Origin: Prosopocoilus inquinatus
Taxonomy: Eukaryota; Arthropoda; Insecta; Coleoptera; Lucanidae
Direction: 5' to 3'
Assembly (NCBI GenBank): GCA_036172665.1
Contig: CM069874.1
Span: 52,000,707 to 52,064,706 of the forward strand
DNA length: 64,000 bases
Part shown: positions 11,461-22,067 of the stretch, piece by piece
Layout: every line of letters starts with the position of its first letter
Position numbering within the stretch: the stretch's first letter is position 1
Notes under the pieces: model-generated
Databases searched by the model: none
What the model was told of the DNA's origin: nothing
Seen by the model: the letters and a program-made list of their open reading frames with translations, nothing else
Made by a program: the position numbers and the translations under genes

Positions 11461-14400
11461 GTGTACAAGGGCACCGAAGTACCAAGTGATGCGCTACGCG
11501 ATGGATCCAGGCGCTCGCCTTACAAACGTATAATAATAATCAATAGTGTTAAAATATAGCACAACAAAAGGGGGGGGGGGGCACGTAACCAAATATAAAA
11601 AAAAATTAATAAAATGTCAACAAAGATGACAAAACCAAAATAACCCCGGAAGGGGGAAAATGGGAGAAATTAGCCTGATGGGCGGCGAGATATTCTTCGT
11701 AAAATTAATCCAATAAATAATAGTGAAAATTACGGTCACGACAGGAAGGAAAAGTAAAGTAAAAGTTGTTGACTTATCGTTACTCCCCACGGGTAGGCGA
11801 CTCCGTAAGTTTTACAGCAGCACCGCAGGCTTGGGGGAAGCGGCGATCCCTCGAAAGGTGACAAAAAGCACGCTCCGAACAACACGCTTAATCACGGTGG
11901 CGTGGGCCTACTGAAGCATCGGAATCCGACTGCCGTACCAAGAGGGGGGGGGGGAACTTGCTAAATAAAGAAAAGGAAAAATCACACAAAGTACAAACCA
12001 AAAGGAAAATATTTAGACATACCCACACCTCTTGCAATGAAGTAGACGCAACTCAAAGAAGAGCATGTGGCACAAAATGACGGTGCAGGAGGTCAACGCG
12101 TGGCCGCGCAAATCCGATCGCATCTAGGCGCAGGTTGCAGATACAACCATCCAACCTGAGGTGGTAAGATCCCCAAACGGGAAAGCGATTCTTCGTCCCA
12201 AAATGGAACCTCGAAATCCAACCACAACGGCTAGACCAAACCTCAGTACACGACCAACAAAACCCCTGCACTCTCTTGCAACAGCCAAAGAACAACTAAC
12301 TCACGAATGCCGAGAAAATGAAGTCGAAAACCCATGCGCATCCGACTGAGCAAGAGGGGGGAAAAGAATAGACGAAAAATCCCTAAAAGTTCGCAAAGCG
12401 GAAAAGGAAACAAGCTGAATCGAAAGGAATAAACAAACGAGAAAGGAAAGAAAGAAAACAGGGAACGAGATTTTTCGTTGACACACCGTAAAACAAATAT
12501 GTCACCCACACATCCGAGAAGTTTACGCTAGGGTAAAAAGAAAATCGCAGATGGCAACCCTGAATAAACAATCCAACGCACATAACCTCAAACCAAGAAA
12601 TCAACAAAACTCCTTACCGTGTTTCGCACAAAGGGGCCAAGCCCGAAGAACTTTGGGGGGACACGAATAAATACGCCGAAGCCATGCGTGAGGATGGAAA
12701 ACAATCCGAGATCGCTCTGCGGTAAAACCACCAAACAAGGTACGTGCGACAATAGATAGAAAGCGATTACACGAGCTAAAATTTTACAGAAGCACGCCCT
12801 ATGAGAGACATCCAGCGTAACCAAAACAAGGGGGTAAGAAGTGTAACACGGATCTCGCACCGAAGGAAAAGAGCACAGCCTGTACGAACAGGGGGAAACG
12901 GAAAACCGAACGTAACACAATACCCGAAACATTTCATAGTTCAAAATAGTAAAATCCGAAGATATTGTCACCATGGGAGTTTTTCATAAAAACTAATATA
13001 AAGAAATTATTAAAGCACGGGCTTGTGAAATCGAGGGCAACAGTATTACAACAATGCGTGTGGTAACCCGATATAACACGGTTTTTGTTTGAAAACAAAA
13101 CATGGGCAGAATCGCAACTAAGGCAAACGATTTCTTCAAGTAGGCAATACAATTGAATGCCGGGCATGTTACGAATAACGCAATGCGCGAATCAACAAAA
13201 AATGCGTGTAAAAAGTGCACGTAAAATTTAGATCGTACCCGACTCCGGTAGGCTTAGTGCCTACTCTGAGAAGGGCAGCCGCCCTTACAGTCGACCTAGG
13301 AACGAGTCCGAATTGGCAATATCTGCCATCTCGAAGAAGGGGAGCCACCCGGAACGCTGATCCCAAGATCATCAGCATTCTGACGCCGATCGGAGGACAC
13401 ATCTCTGCCACCACCGCCTATGCCCAGCCAGAAGCTGCCGATCTCATCCCGGTCAATTCCAGTTCCGGGGAGCCGTACCAGCCTGCCAGCTGAAGCCATC
13501 GCCGCACTCCTGCTTGCCGTCGCCACCTCATCCGGCCCCACAATGGTCGTCGCTGCTGCCTCCTAGATTTAGCATCTACTCCGTCAAAACTATCGCAAGC
13601 ACCTAGATACCCGGGGTCAACCACCGTTAGTGTGACATGGTGAAGGCGCTTAAAATCCAGAGCCACAAGAAGACCGTGGCCATCCGTTCCTGAGCCGACC
13701 TTGACATCGCCACAACATACCGCCCGTCGAAGCCCGTCGCCACCAGACCAAGCCAGTCGCCGCACAGACGACCCGAATCGCAGCCACCCGTCTTAAATTA
13801 CAAACAAACCCCGTCATATTAAATTTTAGATTAATAAAAGGTATCCACTTTTATAAAATAACTGTGTTTCAAGCTCTAACTTCTGAAACCCTTTCCGCGA
13901 CAGGGTGGAGGCACCACCCTTAGCGTGACAATATGTTTAGGCAACAAATGAAAACCAGAATGACCGTATGTACCAGGCTTAACGCCACTAATAATCTAAC
14001 AGTATGCACTAGGCTTAAGTATTTCAAAAACAGCAATACAAGAATTCAAACGCTTGACATCAAATAAGCGGCAAGCAATTTCAAAAATAACCATCCGTCA
14101 AAAAGCTTTACATTCTTCAATAAGTTAGTACCGGCGTGAAGTGCCCAAGCAAAATGTTAAATTGATGACGTGAATCCTCTTAAATAAAGCAACAACAATA
14201 AACGCAAAACACGGCTGTAGCTGCGAATATAAATAGTCGCAGCCTATCTCCCATCGTTCTGTGATCGGCTCTGGTCAGCTTCCACCTGGACGTACGTCGA
14301 CGCCCAGTCGCAAATGAAATCGGATCGAAACACCAATACCCAAAGCTGGGTCCACACTAACGCTGTTCTGCTCCCCCAAACGGATCGTCACAGGCAACTT

Positions 14401-14475
14401 TAACCAAACACTTGCTCCTCAAACCCAACCACCAGGATCGCCAACTATGGGAACAAAGAGTCGCACCCAAAATTG
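11461..14475. other. GC-richer repeat-like block of unknown identity (left part)
   Basis: The base composition is clearly richer in G and C than the surroundings, and no long frame has a recognisable domain. Two runs of about 12 G occur (11569-11581, 11944-11954). Around 14233-14300 a TATA-like sequence (GAATATAAATAG) is followed by mixed-composition sequence, and AATAAA lies at 13833, so decayed LTR-retroelement sequence is a possibility. I could not pair LTRs. The block is interrupted by the R1-clade insertion at 14490 and resumes at 19553. Confidence 0.3.
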
Positions 14476-14489
14476 GTACATAAAAAACT
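14476..14489. repeat. Target-site duplication, 3' side of the R1-clade LINE
   Basis: GTACATAAAAAACT is identical to 19539-19552 on the other side of the element. Confidence 0.85.
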
Positions 14490-14505
14490 TTTTTTTTTTT
14501 TTTTT

Positions 14506-14914
14506 CAGAGGAGGGGAAATCCTTTATGGACTCCCAAACATCTTGTCTGGGTAGTGCCGGACTCTTACCGGCTAAAACCTCTCCTCTCCTCTCCGTTGTT
14601 GTGCAGGGGGGACCGCCTCACAGCATTACTTCCCCTGCACATGGATTGCCTATTCTCTATTAGGTCTTACGTGTTCCTCATCTGGCCTCTTCTTCCGTTC
14701 CTTTGGCGTCCTCTTCTGTCCTCTTCCTCCTCTTCTCTCCTGTCCTTCCTCTTCGTCCTCTTCTCTGCTATCCTTCCTCTTCATCCTCTTCTCTCCTATC
14801 CTCCCACTTCTTTCTCTCTCTCTCTTCAATCCTCTTCCTTCTGTTCGCCCTCTCCGTTCGAGTCTTCCGATCCTATCCAGTTCTCCAGCTACTCTCTCGC
14901 TTATTCTTTGCCAG
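14506..14914 (-). other. 3' UTR of the R1-clade LINE
   Basis: The plus strand is strongly C/T-rich (repeated TCCTCTTC and CTCTCT), so the RNA would be purine-rich, ending in the poly(A) tail. Long plus-strand frames here (14473-14964) reflect this composition only. Confidence 0.7.
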
Positions 14915-17854
14915 CTAGTCGCCGTTATTTATTTGTCTTTTTAGCTCTTCCTTGCATTTTCTGACCATTATGCGCCTGAGCATTTGTGCGGCACACTGCC
15001 ATCCGGCCTCGCTCTCTGCCATGACATCTGCTACATTGTCCTCGGTTATAGGTTTACCCCACTCCTCTTCCGCTTCCTTCCTTTCCGCATTCCATTGGTC
15101 ACATATGAATAGGGTATGTTCGGGGGTATCCGTATTGTCGCAGAACCAGCACTGCGCTGTTTGCTGTTTCTTTATTTCGTGCAAGTATTTGCCGAAGACG
15201 CCATGTCCTGTAAGTGCCTGGGTAAGAAAGTAGTCCCCTTCGTAATATTTTTTATTGCACCATGTCTCTGTTCGCCGAATAAAGGTTTTCGTCCAGCCCT
15301 CGTATTTTTCCCATCTTGCTTGCCATTTCCGCATTAGTTCTCTCCTTGCGTCATTTTTGCAGGTTGTTCCTCCGTAGTAAGTTTGCACTCTTTCTTCTGC
15401 CAGTAGCTTTATAGGCGGGAGGTTTGCAATGAGTAGTACTGCTTCTGTTGACACTGTCCTGTATGCGGACGTAATACGGATGGCCATTTTCCTGTTTAGT
15501 CTTTCTAGCATGTTCTCGTAGACTACATAATCCAAGGCCTGTATCCACACCGGTGCCGCATATAATAGTATCGATGTTATCACGGAGGACATCACCCTCC
15601 TCTTCTGCGGGCTCGGGCCTCCAACGTTTGGCATCAGTCTGGCTAATGCTATGTGGGCCTTGCTTGCCTTGTCATGAACAAGTCGGACGTGTGTTGGCAT
15701 CCTCGTCCCCTTGTCCAGGTGTACCCCTAGGTACTTTAACGATGGCTTGCTTTGAATTTCAAGTCCCTCCATTTGTAGAGTGAACTGTGCCAGGGATCTC
15801 TTCCCCGCGAGGATAACAATTTCAGTCTTTTGTTCGGCCAGTTTGAAGTCCTTTTCTTCTAGCAGGCTGTTAATTTTTGTTGTCGCGTATAACGCTCTTT
15901 CTTCTAAAAGGCTCGTTGTGGTGGCATTCACGACGATCGCTAGGTCATCAGCGTATGCTATCAATTGTATCCCCTGTCCCAGTTTTGCGCCCACGACGTC
16001 ATTGTATAGTATGTTCCACAGGGTGGGGCCCAGCACCGATCCCTGTGGAACTCCGCACGTCATCTGCCTCTTTGACCCTTGGTTGGTTATGATCACCCTA
16101 TCCTTCAGATATGATTTGATCATATTCGTCAGGTACGGTTCCAGCCTGTACTTTACTAATGCTGCTATGATCTTGCTCCAGGGGGCAGAGTTAAAAGCAT
16201 TTTGTACATCTAAGGCGATTAAGATGCAGTATTGCCTATTGTGGGATGCTGTCCTCTTTATCTTTTTGGCAATTTCGGTTACTGCTCCTAAAGCATTGAC
16301 CGTGGATTTTCCCTTTCTGAATCCGTACTGATTCTCGGTTATGATTCCTTTCCTGTCGAGACTACTCACTATTCTGTTGTTTATTAGCGTTTCTAGCAGC
16401 TTGCCTAGCACGTCGATCAAGCATATCGGTCGATATGTGATGTCCTCGTTTTCCGACTTCCTCGGTTTTTCTATAAGGGTTAGTCTGGCTTGTTTCCATA
16501 TGTCCGGGAAGACTCCTTTTTTAACACATCCGTTCAGTACTCTCAGAAAGACACTTGTGTTTGCTGGAGCGGTCATTTTGACCACTTCGGGTGGGATCTG
16601 ATCGGGCCCGGGGGATTTATTTTCCTTTATTCTGTGTATGGCCTCCGTCATTTCTGTTTCGGTGAAGGGTTCTATTGTGCCTCTTATCTTTGCGATTCTC
16701 CACTCTTGTATCTCAGCACTCGGGAAGAGCTTTTGTATTTGTTTGTCTAGTTCCTCTTCGTTTAACTGTATGGCAGGTTTTAATCGTAATCTCTTCGTAA
16801 CAATTTGATATCCTGTGCCCCATATATCACTTTCGACTTCGTCGCACAATTCTTTCCACTTTTTGGCTTTCTGCTGTTTTATTAGCTTTTTCAGCTCTCT
16901 TTTTGCCCTCTTGTAATTTTCTCTTAGCTCCTCCGTTTCGTTTACGCGGCGGTTGTTCCCTCTGGTGAGTTGCCTTCTGTGGCTGATGCATGCCTTCCCC
17001 AAGGATGCGATTTCCTCGCACCACCAGTACACCGGTCTGTGATTTCGTCTAGTGCCCCTTTTCAGCAGGTGTTTGTTGCATAGGTCCTTCAGCTTGTCCG
17101 CCAGATCTTCAGGGGTTTTGACCTGCCTGCATTTATGTTGTTGGAAATCTTCTTTAAATCTTAGTAGCGTTTCCGGTGTTATTCGCCATCCCGTGTCTTC
17201 GCAGATCTCTCTCTCCGTGTTCCTCCTAGACGTTTCTCGTGTGAATTTTATTAAGCGGTGGTTGCTGAGGCTTTCCTCGACTGGGTCTACCCTCCAGTCG
17301 TGAATTTCCATGCTGATCCGTGGGGTAGCCAGTGTGACGTCGATTATGGAGCTCCCTAGAGTTGAGCTGAAGGTTGGTATGTCCCCTTTGTTTAATACGA
17401 TCAAATTGTTTGTCTCTATCCAGTCTTCCAGAAGTCTGCCTTTACTGTTTGTCGTTTTGGACTCGAAGATGGGGGATTTGGCGTTGAAATCCCCTCCGAT
17501 GATGCTTTCTTTATTTTGCACCCTCAGGTGTGCCCCCAGTTCATCTAAGAATTCTCCGAACTCCTCATCCCCCTTATTAGGAGAGAAATAACATGAGTAG
17601 ACTCTGTAATCTCTGAATTCTAGGCAAACAAAACCCTTCCCTTTGTCATGTTTGATTATGTTGTGTTTCCCCTTTACTATGATGAAACTGTCACAGTTCT
17701 TGTCGCAGAATAACTTCGCTGTGTGTTTCCGGCTCGGCTCTTGGCCTAGTACTATGTCTATTTTGCCCTCGAAAATCTCCAACCACAACATGTCCAGTGC
17801 GCTTTCATGTCTGTCTGTGTTTAATTGAATGAATCTTATAGTGTTAATCGCCAT
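14915..17854 (-). CDS. R1-clade ORF2: endonuclease-reverse transcriptase
   Basis: This open frame of about 979 codons starts at ATG 17854. A GTG two codons upstream is also in frame, but the ATG is the natural start. Residue numbers below count from that GTG. The N-terminal AP-like endonuclease nicks target DNA: E41 in LGQEP, D124/N126 in GGDFNAKSP, D174 in SIIDVTLA, and H201 in SNHRLI. The central reverse transcriptase copies the RNA at the nick: KSPGPDQIP about 415-423, D551 in IALDVQNAF, GVPQGSVLGP at 603, YADD at 636-639. The C-terminal zinc knuckle is C904, C907, H915, C920. About 980 residues is normal for R1-type ORF2, and no stop or frameshift is visible. The start overlaps the end of ORF1 by 11 bases in another frame, the usual R1-clade arrangement for coupled translation. 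All catalytic residues are present, so it may still encode active enzyme, but this copy lacks a 5' promoter region. Confidence 0.93.
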   Translation of the reverse strand: MAINTIRFIQLNTDRHESALDMLWLEIFEGKIDIVLGQEPSRKHTAKLFCDKNCDSFIIVKGKHNIIKHDKGKGFVCLEFRDYRVYSCYFSPNKGDEEFGEFLDELGAHLRVQNKESIIGGDFNAKSPIFESKTTNSKGRLLEDWIETNNLIVLNKGDIPTFSSTLGSSIIDVTLATPRISMEIHDWRVDPVEESLSNHRLIKFTRETSRRNTEREICEDTGWRITPETLLRFKEDFQQHKCRQVKTPEDLADKLKDLCNKHLLKRGTRRNHRPVYWWCEEIASLGKACISHRRQLTRGNNRRVNETEELRENYKRAKRELKKLIKQQKAKKWKELCDEVESDIWGTGYQIVTKRLRLKPAIQLNEEELDKQIQKLFPSAEIQEWRIAKIRGTIEPFTETEMTEAIHRIKENKSPGPDQIPPEVVKMTAPANTSVFLRVLNGCVKKGVFPDIWKQARLTLIEKPRKSENEDITYRPICLIDVLGKLLETLINNRIVSSLDRKGIITENQYGFRKGKSTVNALGAVTEIAKKIKRTASHNRQYCILIALDVQNAFNSAPWSKIIAALVKYRLEPYLTNMIKSYLKDRVIITNQGSKRQMTCGVPQGSVLGPTLWNILYNDVVGAKLGQGIQLIAYADDLAIVVNATTTSLLEERALYATTKINSLLEEKDFKLAEQKTEIVILAGKRSLAQFTLQMEGLEIQSKPSLKYLGVHLDKGTRMPTHVRLVHDKASKAHIALARLMPNVGGPSPQKRRVMSSVITSILLYAAPVWIQALDYVVYENMLERLNRKMAIRITSAYRTVSTEAVLLIANLPPIKLLAEERVQTYYGGTTCKNDARRELMRKWQARWEKYEGWTKTFIRRTETWCNKKYYEGDYFLTQALTGHGVFGKYLHEIKKQQTAQCWFCDNTDTPEHTLFICDQWNAERKEAEEEWGKPITEDNVADVMAESEAGWQCAAQMLRRIMVRKCKEELKRQINNGD

Positions 17855-19538
17855 TTTCACGTGTAGGGGTTGTTTTCCTTGTTGCTGTCCGTAGGTTTGA
17901 GCTTCCTGGTTTCGGGCTGGTCCTCGCCGGGCTGTTTACTACCATAGGCAGATCCCTATTTCGCGCTCTGCGATCCGTCTTCCTGGCGGCTTTTAGTGCC
18001 GCCTTAAAGGCAGGGCACGCTCCGTTGCCCGCTCTGTGCCCCGTGGTCTCGCATAGGGGACATGCGGCATCATTTTTACATTGATTGCCATTGTGGCCCT
18101 CCTCCCCACAGTTGTAGCAGCTATTCTGCCTTGTGGGGCCTCTGCACTCCTCTGCGGTGTGTGAGTAGGCCCAGCACTTTTTGCACCTGGGTACATTTAG
18201 CCTTAATTCCACTCGACACGGTACAAGGCCCACCAACACTTTGCCTTTCTTGATTAAGGTACACGCCTCGGTCTGTGGTAAAACTACCGTGACCGTCTGC
18301 GTGTTTGCGGCATTTGGTCTTAGTTTTCCGATCTTTATATTATTGTCCAGTGGCCTGCCGAGGGCTTCTTCCAACGCCAACTCAATGTCTACTTTCCCAG
18401 CCAAGGCGTCTATATCTCTTACGTGGAGGGTTTCCATTTTTCTGGCCTCCCCAATTTTTCTGATTGTTCTAGGCTCCACGTTTTTTTGCAGCCTGTTCTT
18501 CACACTCTCCAGCGCCGTTGGATCTTTCTCAACTGTTATGAGGAGATTTCCTTCGCGCGTACTTCTCAGTTCTTTTACGGCTTTCGCGGAAGGATCGCCC
18601 TTCAACGCATCCTTTACTATGCCCAAGGTGTCAGAGTACGATCTTCCCATATTGTCCACAACCAGTGCGTAAGTCGCTCGTTCTTTTTTACGCAGTTGTG
18701 TCTCAGTCTTCGTTGGTTCTCTGTGGATGGTAACTTTTGTCCTCTCCTGATGGAAAACGCACTCCACCATCTTGCGCCATCGTTCTTCATCCATTGCTCG
18801 ATAGCTGTACATCGCGATGTGTGTCTCACCTTCCATTACTGACCTTAGGTGTTGGAGACTGTCCCACATTTTCTCCTCTGTTTCGTCCACCACGATCTTT
18901 ACTACCTTGCGATCTACCCTGCCCGTATCGTTTTTGCCGCGAATCTTTGTAGTCTGCTCTAACACTTCGAAGTTCCCTGTGGCCTTAGCCAGTTCAGGGA
19001 ATCTTTCTCCATACTGTCTTCTGTGACCTTCTGTTAAATTTAAGTCTCTTTCGTCAGTGTATACGACCTGTACCGCCATTGGATACGACTCAAGGGGGTT
19101 GTCGTCCATCATCTCCGTGGTCTTATAGATGTCGTCCGGCCATTTTTTCCTAGAGATGTCGATCCACTCTTCCACCGTAGCAATGCCCGATAGTTCGATT
19201 CGTGGCTCTCCATCTCTGTACCATACGGTGGTTTGGGTCTCCACGTCGTTTGTTTCGATTTTCTTGGTCTGGACCTAGATGTCGATAGACATTTTCGGCT
19301 GGTCTTCATATTTACGGTCCTGTAGCCATTTTTTAACAGTTTCTCGTCTCGTAAGTTCTGAGCATCTTTTAAGTTTAACAGCCACTTCTTTAATTTCCCG
19401 TTTAGTATTGGGATTCTCCTCAATAAGTCGGTCCAGATCCTTTAAATGCCTCATCGTTTGATTGTGGGCCTCCATTATCGTAAAGACGATGGGGCACTCC
19501 TTTCGAACGTAAGGGTCTATGTCATCTAAATCTACATA
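17844..19538 (-). pseudogene. R1-clade ORF1 (gag-like RNA-binding protein), 5'-truncated, one stop codon
   Basis: ORF1 protein binds the element RNA and forms the particle used for transposition. The frame runs from the 5' junction at 19538 to TAA at 17844-17846, broken once by an in-frame TAG at 19275-19277. The uninterrupted part after the stop is 466 codons from the ATG at 19244. Three retroviral-type zinc knuckles lie near the C-terminus, as in R1-clade gag proteins: CKKCWAYSHTAEEC, CYNCGEEGHNGNQC and CPLCETTGHRAGNGAC. The upstream segment (19278-19538) is charged and helical. The ATG at 19544 lies in the flanking target duplication, so it is not the native start; codons upstream were lost by truncation. 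The single stop and missing 5' end make this ORF1 defective while ORF2 stays open. Confidence 0.88.
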
Positions 19539-19552
19539 GTACATAAAAAACT
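19539..19552. repeat. Target-site duplication, 5' side of the R1-clade LINE
   Basis: GTACATAAAAAACT matches 14476-14489 base for base. It supplies by chance the ATG that appears to begin ORF1. Confidence 0.85.
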
Positions 19553-20660
19553 AAAGATTACAACTCGTATCCGAGTTAAAAAGCCTGTAAGAGAGGTTCG
19601 CCAACCTGCGCAACAAAGAGCAACAATCATCAACATACCTGTCCCGCGCCTTCAGAAATCAGGCTGAACAAAATCCTGAGGAGTTATTGTCACGAAGGGT
19701 GCTGTTACACGGGACACCTGTAGATATAATATAATTGTTGTGCGGGGCACTTTGCTGAGTGGACAAGATCAATGGTCGATTGACCGTGGGGCTATCGATC
19801 ATTAGGCGACGTGGTACCAACTCAGGAAGGTGCCTCTGAGCGGTTCCCGGGGAATGTGTCTAATAAAGTGGTGGAAACCTTGCGGCTTCACCGGTTCCCC
19901 CGCTACGCTTCCAATGCCAGAAGAACGGTAAGTTTTCCAAACTAATTTTCTTGACGGATCTCCGGTCCAAATAAATAAAAAGGCACCCAACCTACTGAGC
20001 TACCCCTCAATTTTTTTAAGCATCGCCGCTACCCCTGAGCGAGCGTGACATTATGATCACCCAAACACCAAATTAACTTCCTACCTAAAGTCATACACAC
20101 AAAAGAAACCTCCCCGAGGTTCCTTTCGATAATGAAAGGTGTCACTCCGAAGGAGGGCACTGGCGAAAGGCGCCTGAGGCCCGTATAAACACCACCAGTT
20201 GGTTTTTATTCAAACGTGTTGGAGACTGTGGTTTGTAGTACAAAGAAATTTGATATAACCTCCTAACCACAAGAAGTTTGTTTAAAAACTGTATACGTAT
20301 TTCAGCATCTACTAAAGATGGCAGCCGAAAGCTTTTTGTAGTTAGGAGGTTAAATCCAATTTCTTTGTACCACCAGTTGGGGATATCACTTAGAACAACT
20401 GACGCTTCGAGGACGAGATTCGTAGCAGATTCTTAAAGGAAATCAAACATTAAACCATTCGACCAATTAGACCATCCAGAGAGATATTATCGTACAAAAA
20501 CCTAAAATTTGCATGAGCCGATCTGAGAAATCCATTTCTCTATCGGGTAAACTACCCCCTAGTACCTTTAGCCCATACCTGAGCGGCACCTTCTACCTAG
20601 AGCTACGTTACCCCAACGGCTACCTTTATTAAGAGCGCACAGAGAGTGTGACAATATAAA
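19553..20660. other. GC-richer repeat-like block of unknown identity (right part)
   Basis: This continues the block of 11461-14475, which was split by the R1-clade element. There is no recognised coding frame. AATAAATAAA at about 19971 could be a polyadenylation signal. Words of the form GTGACA(A/T)TAT recur at about 13917, 20048 and 20647 and might mark element boundaries, but no LTR pair could be shown. It contains the 166-bp insertion at 20203-20368. Confidence 0.3.
20203..20368. mobile_element. Short hairpin insertion with 12-bp direct repeats
   Basis: Direct repeats ACCACCAGTTGG at 20191-20202 and 20369-20380 flank 166 bases. Inside, TACAAAGAAATTTGATATAA plus CCTCCTAAC at 20238-20266 is inverted at about 20341-20368 (about 33 bp, few mismatches). 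The left end has about 34 extra bases outside the inverted repeat; read on the minus strand the insertion ends in AATAAAAA. The duplication is long for a DNA transposon, so a short retroposed sequence is also possible. Confidence 0.6.
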
Positions 20661-21292
20661 AAACAGAAAAGGCGAGACGGAAATGTCATGGCCGTGGGAA
20701 CGTCTGAAATAAAATTGACGATTTCAACAAAGGAAAATAGATCTCAAATCAAATAAATTACGCCAACTCGTTCCGAAAGATGACCTCGCCCTAATAAAAG
20801 AAATAAGATCTCCGTGCGATATTGTTTATTTCTGAATCGCGAAAAGTGTAAAGAAATTCGCGTTAAATAGACTAGGAAGGTAAACGTCACAGAAGGCAGA
20901 GCTGAGTCGTTTACTATATTTGTCTAATAAATCAGACGTGTGTCGTAAATTACGGTCGTTATAATACCGGAGTTGACCTGAACATAACCTAACATTTAAG
21001 AATGTTAAGACAACGAGATTAAACACGATATTACAGTTTCATAAGTTAGTATCTTGTATACTGTATTGGAAAATTCTTGACAAACTCATTGCATGCTTTT
21101 CCACAGACATTTTTTTTTTTATTTTGTTTTATTAGGTTATGTTTATTAATGATTTGTTGACCTGGAGCTGAACTAAGCTCAAACAAGCATTTTATATATT
21201 TTTTTAATAACAAATAAATTAACTAATAACGTACAATAAGCACAACTAAAATAATTTTTTTGAAGCTTTTCATCCTAAGTTTTAGTGAACAT
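20661..21292. other. Anonymous AT-rich interval
   Basis: No supported feature. The short minus-strand frame 20826-21026 has no recognised domain. Confidence 0.4.
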
Positions 21293-21348
21293 ATAAAATA
21301 GCGACATCTTACTATCGCTTTTTGAACTAACATTGCAGTAGGATAGAC
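21293..21348. repeat. 56-bp dispersed sequence, copy 1
   Basis: ATAAAATAGCGACATCTTAC through AGTAGGATAGAC recurs at 37346-37401 with a single mismatch, in the same orientation, while both flanks are unrelated. The identity of the element is unknown. Confidence 0.8.
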
Positions 21349-22065
21349 GTTTTTGGTCTGCAGTGGGAATGTCGAGCTACGTTTCTGCTGAAGAAGCCCC
21401 AAGCAGGGCTGAAACAGCTGTCCAGAGGCTGCTCGAGGTTCTCACTGCAATCAAAAACGATTTGCACAAAATTTTTCTAAGTTTTAGTGATAAGCAAAAG
21501 TTTACACAACAGCTCTGTGCGAAGCGAGCATTTTCAGTTTGTTTATCTGATAAGGCAATAAAATTGCCGAGAAGTTTTGGGTGCAGCGAGCTAGATACAA
21601 CAGGCACGAGGCGAGAACGAATTCTAATATTGCCCAATTTGGGAATGAGTACGGGTGGACGGAATATACAGGCCGTTGCCTGAAAATGAGGTTATGGAAG
21701 GATTCTTACTAACACTAAGTTGGGATATTTTGCGGAACATAATATGTCTGAAATAGAATCAGAATATGAAGATTTTCAAAAGATTATAGTAAGAGTATAG
21801 TATAGTTTTAAGGACAAAGATTTTGATGCAAAAGAGTATCTGCTGCACCATTTAACGACCATACCTTATCAAGATTTTCTATTGTTCTTTGATAAAAATA
21901 TAATGAATATTGTTGTAAACGAAACAAACAGATTGGGACAACAAAAAATGCACAAAACGTAAGCAAGAAAGAGAGCTAAGACATGCAATGAAGTAAGTTT
22001 CTTCATCTTCTTTTCTAGTTTAGCTAAACGCAGTCCACCGCTATTATGCCTTTTGGTGTTAACTA
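21349..22065. other. Anonymous interval with a short open frame
   Basis: A 106-codon plus frame (21363-21683, MGMSSYVSAEEAPSRAETAV...) follows the 56-bp repeat. It has no recognised domain and the opposite strand is also open, so it is not called as a gene. Confidence 0.35.
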
Positions 22066-22067
22066 TA

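Larger units (their letters stand above)
14490..19538 (-). mobile_element. R1-clade non-LTR retrotransposon, 5'-truncated, with 14-bp target duplication
   Basis: The minus-strand element reads ORF1 (from 19538), ORF2 (17854-14915), an A/G-rich 3' UTR and a poly(A) tail, seen as poly(T) at about 14489-14505. The direct repeat GTACATAAAAAACT occurs at 14476-14489 and again at 19539-19552, exactly flanking it, and is read as the target-site duplication made at insertion. The 5' end falls inside ORF1, so the copy was truncated during reverse transcription. ORF2 is fully open and the duplication is perfect, so the insertion is relatively recent. R1-clade members often choose specific targets; here the target is an apparently unremarkable site in GC-richer DNA. 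Confidence 0.93.

Noticed and set aside
10903..11485. Long minus-strand open frames rich in F, Y and L
   Set aside because: They follow A-rich/T-rich composition and poly(A) at 11270-11300, and no domain is recognisable.
14473..14964. 163-codon plus-strand frame rich in S, L and F
   Set aside because: It is the complement of the purine-rich 3' UTR of the R1-clade LINE; the composition explains it.
15780..18842. Many plus-strand frames opposite the R1-clade ORFs
   Set aside because: They are shadows of ORF1 and ORF2, and none shows an independent domain.
19109..19423. 104-codon minus-strand frame overlapping ORF1
   Set aside because: It is in a different frame from ORF1, which itself carries the gag-like sequence and reads through apart from one TAG.
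13905..20660. LTR pair suggested by recurring GTGACA(A/T)TAT words at 13917, 20048 and 20647
   Set aside because: Similarity is limited to about ten bases, with no extended direct repeat between these positions.
21363..21683. 106-codon plus-strand frame after the 56-bp repeat
   Set aside because: The opposite strand is also open over most of it, it has no known motif, and there is no second copy to test conservation.
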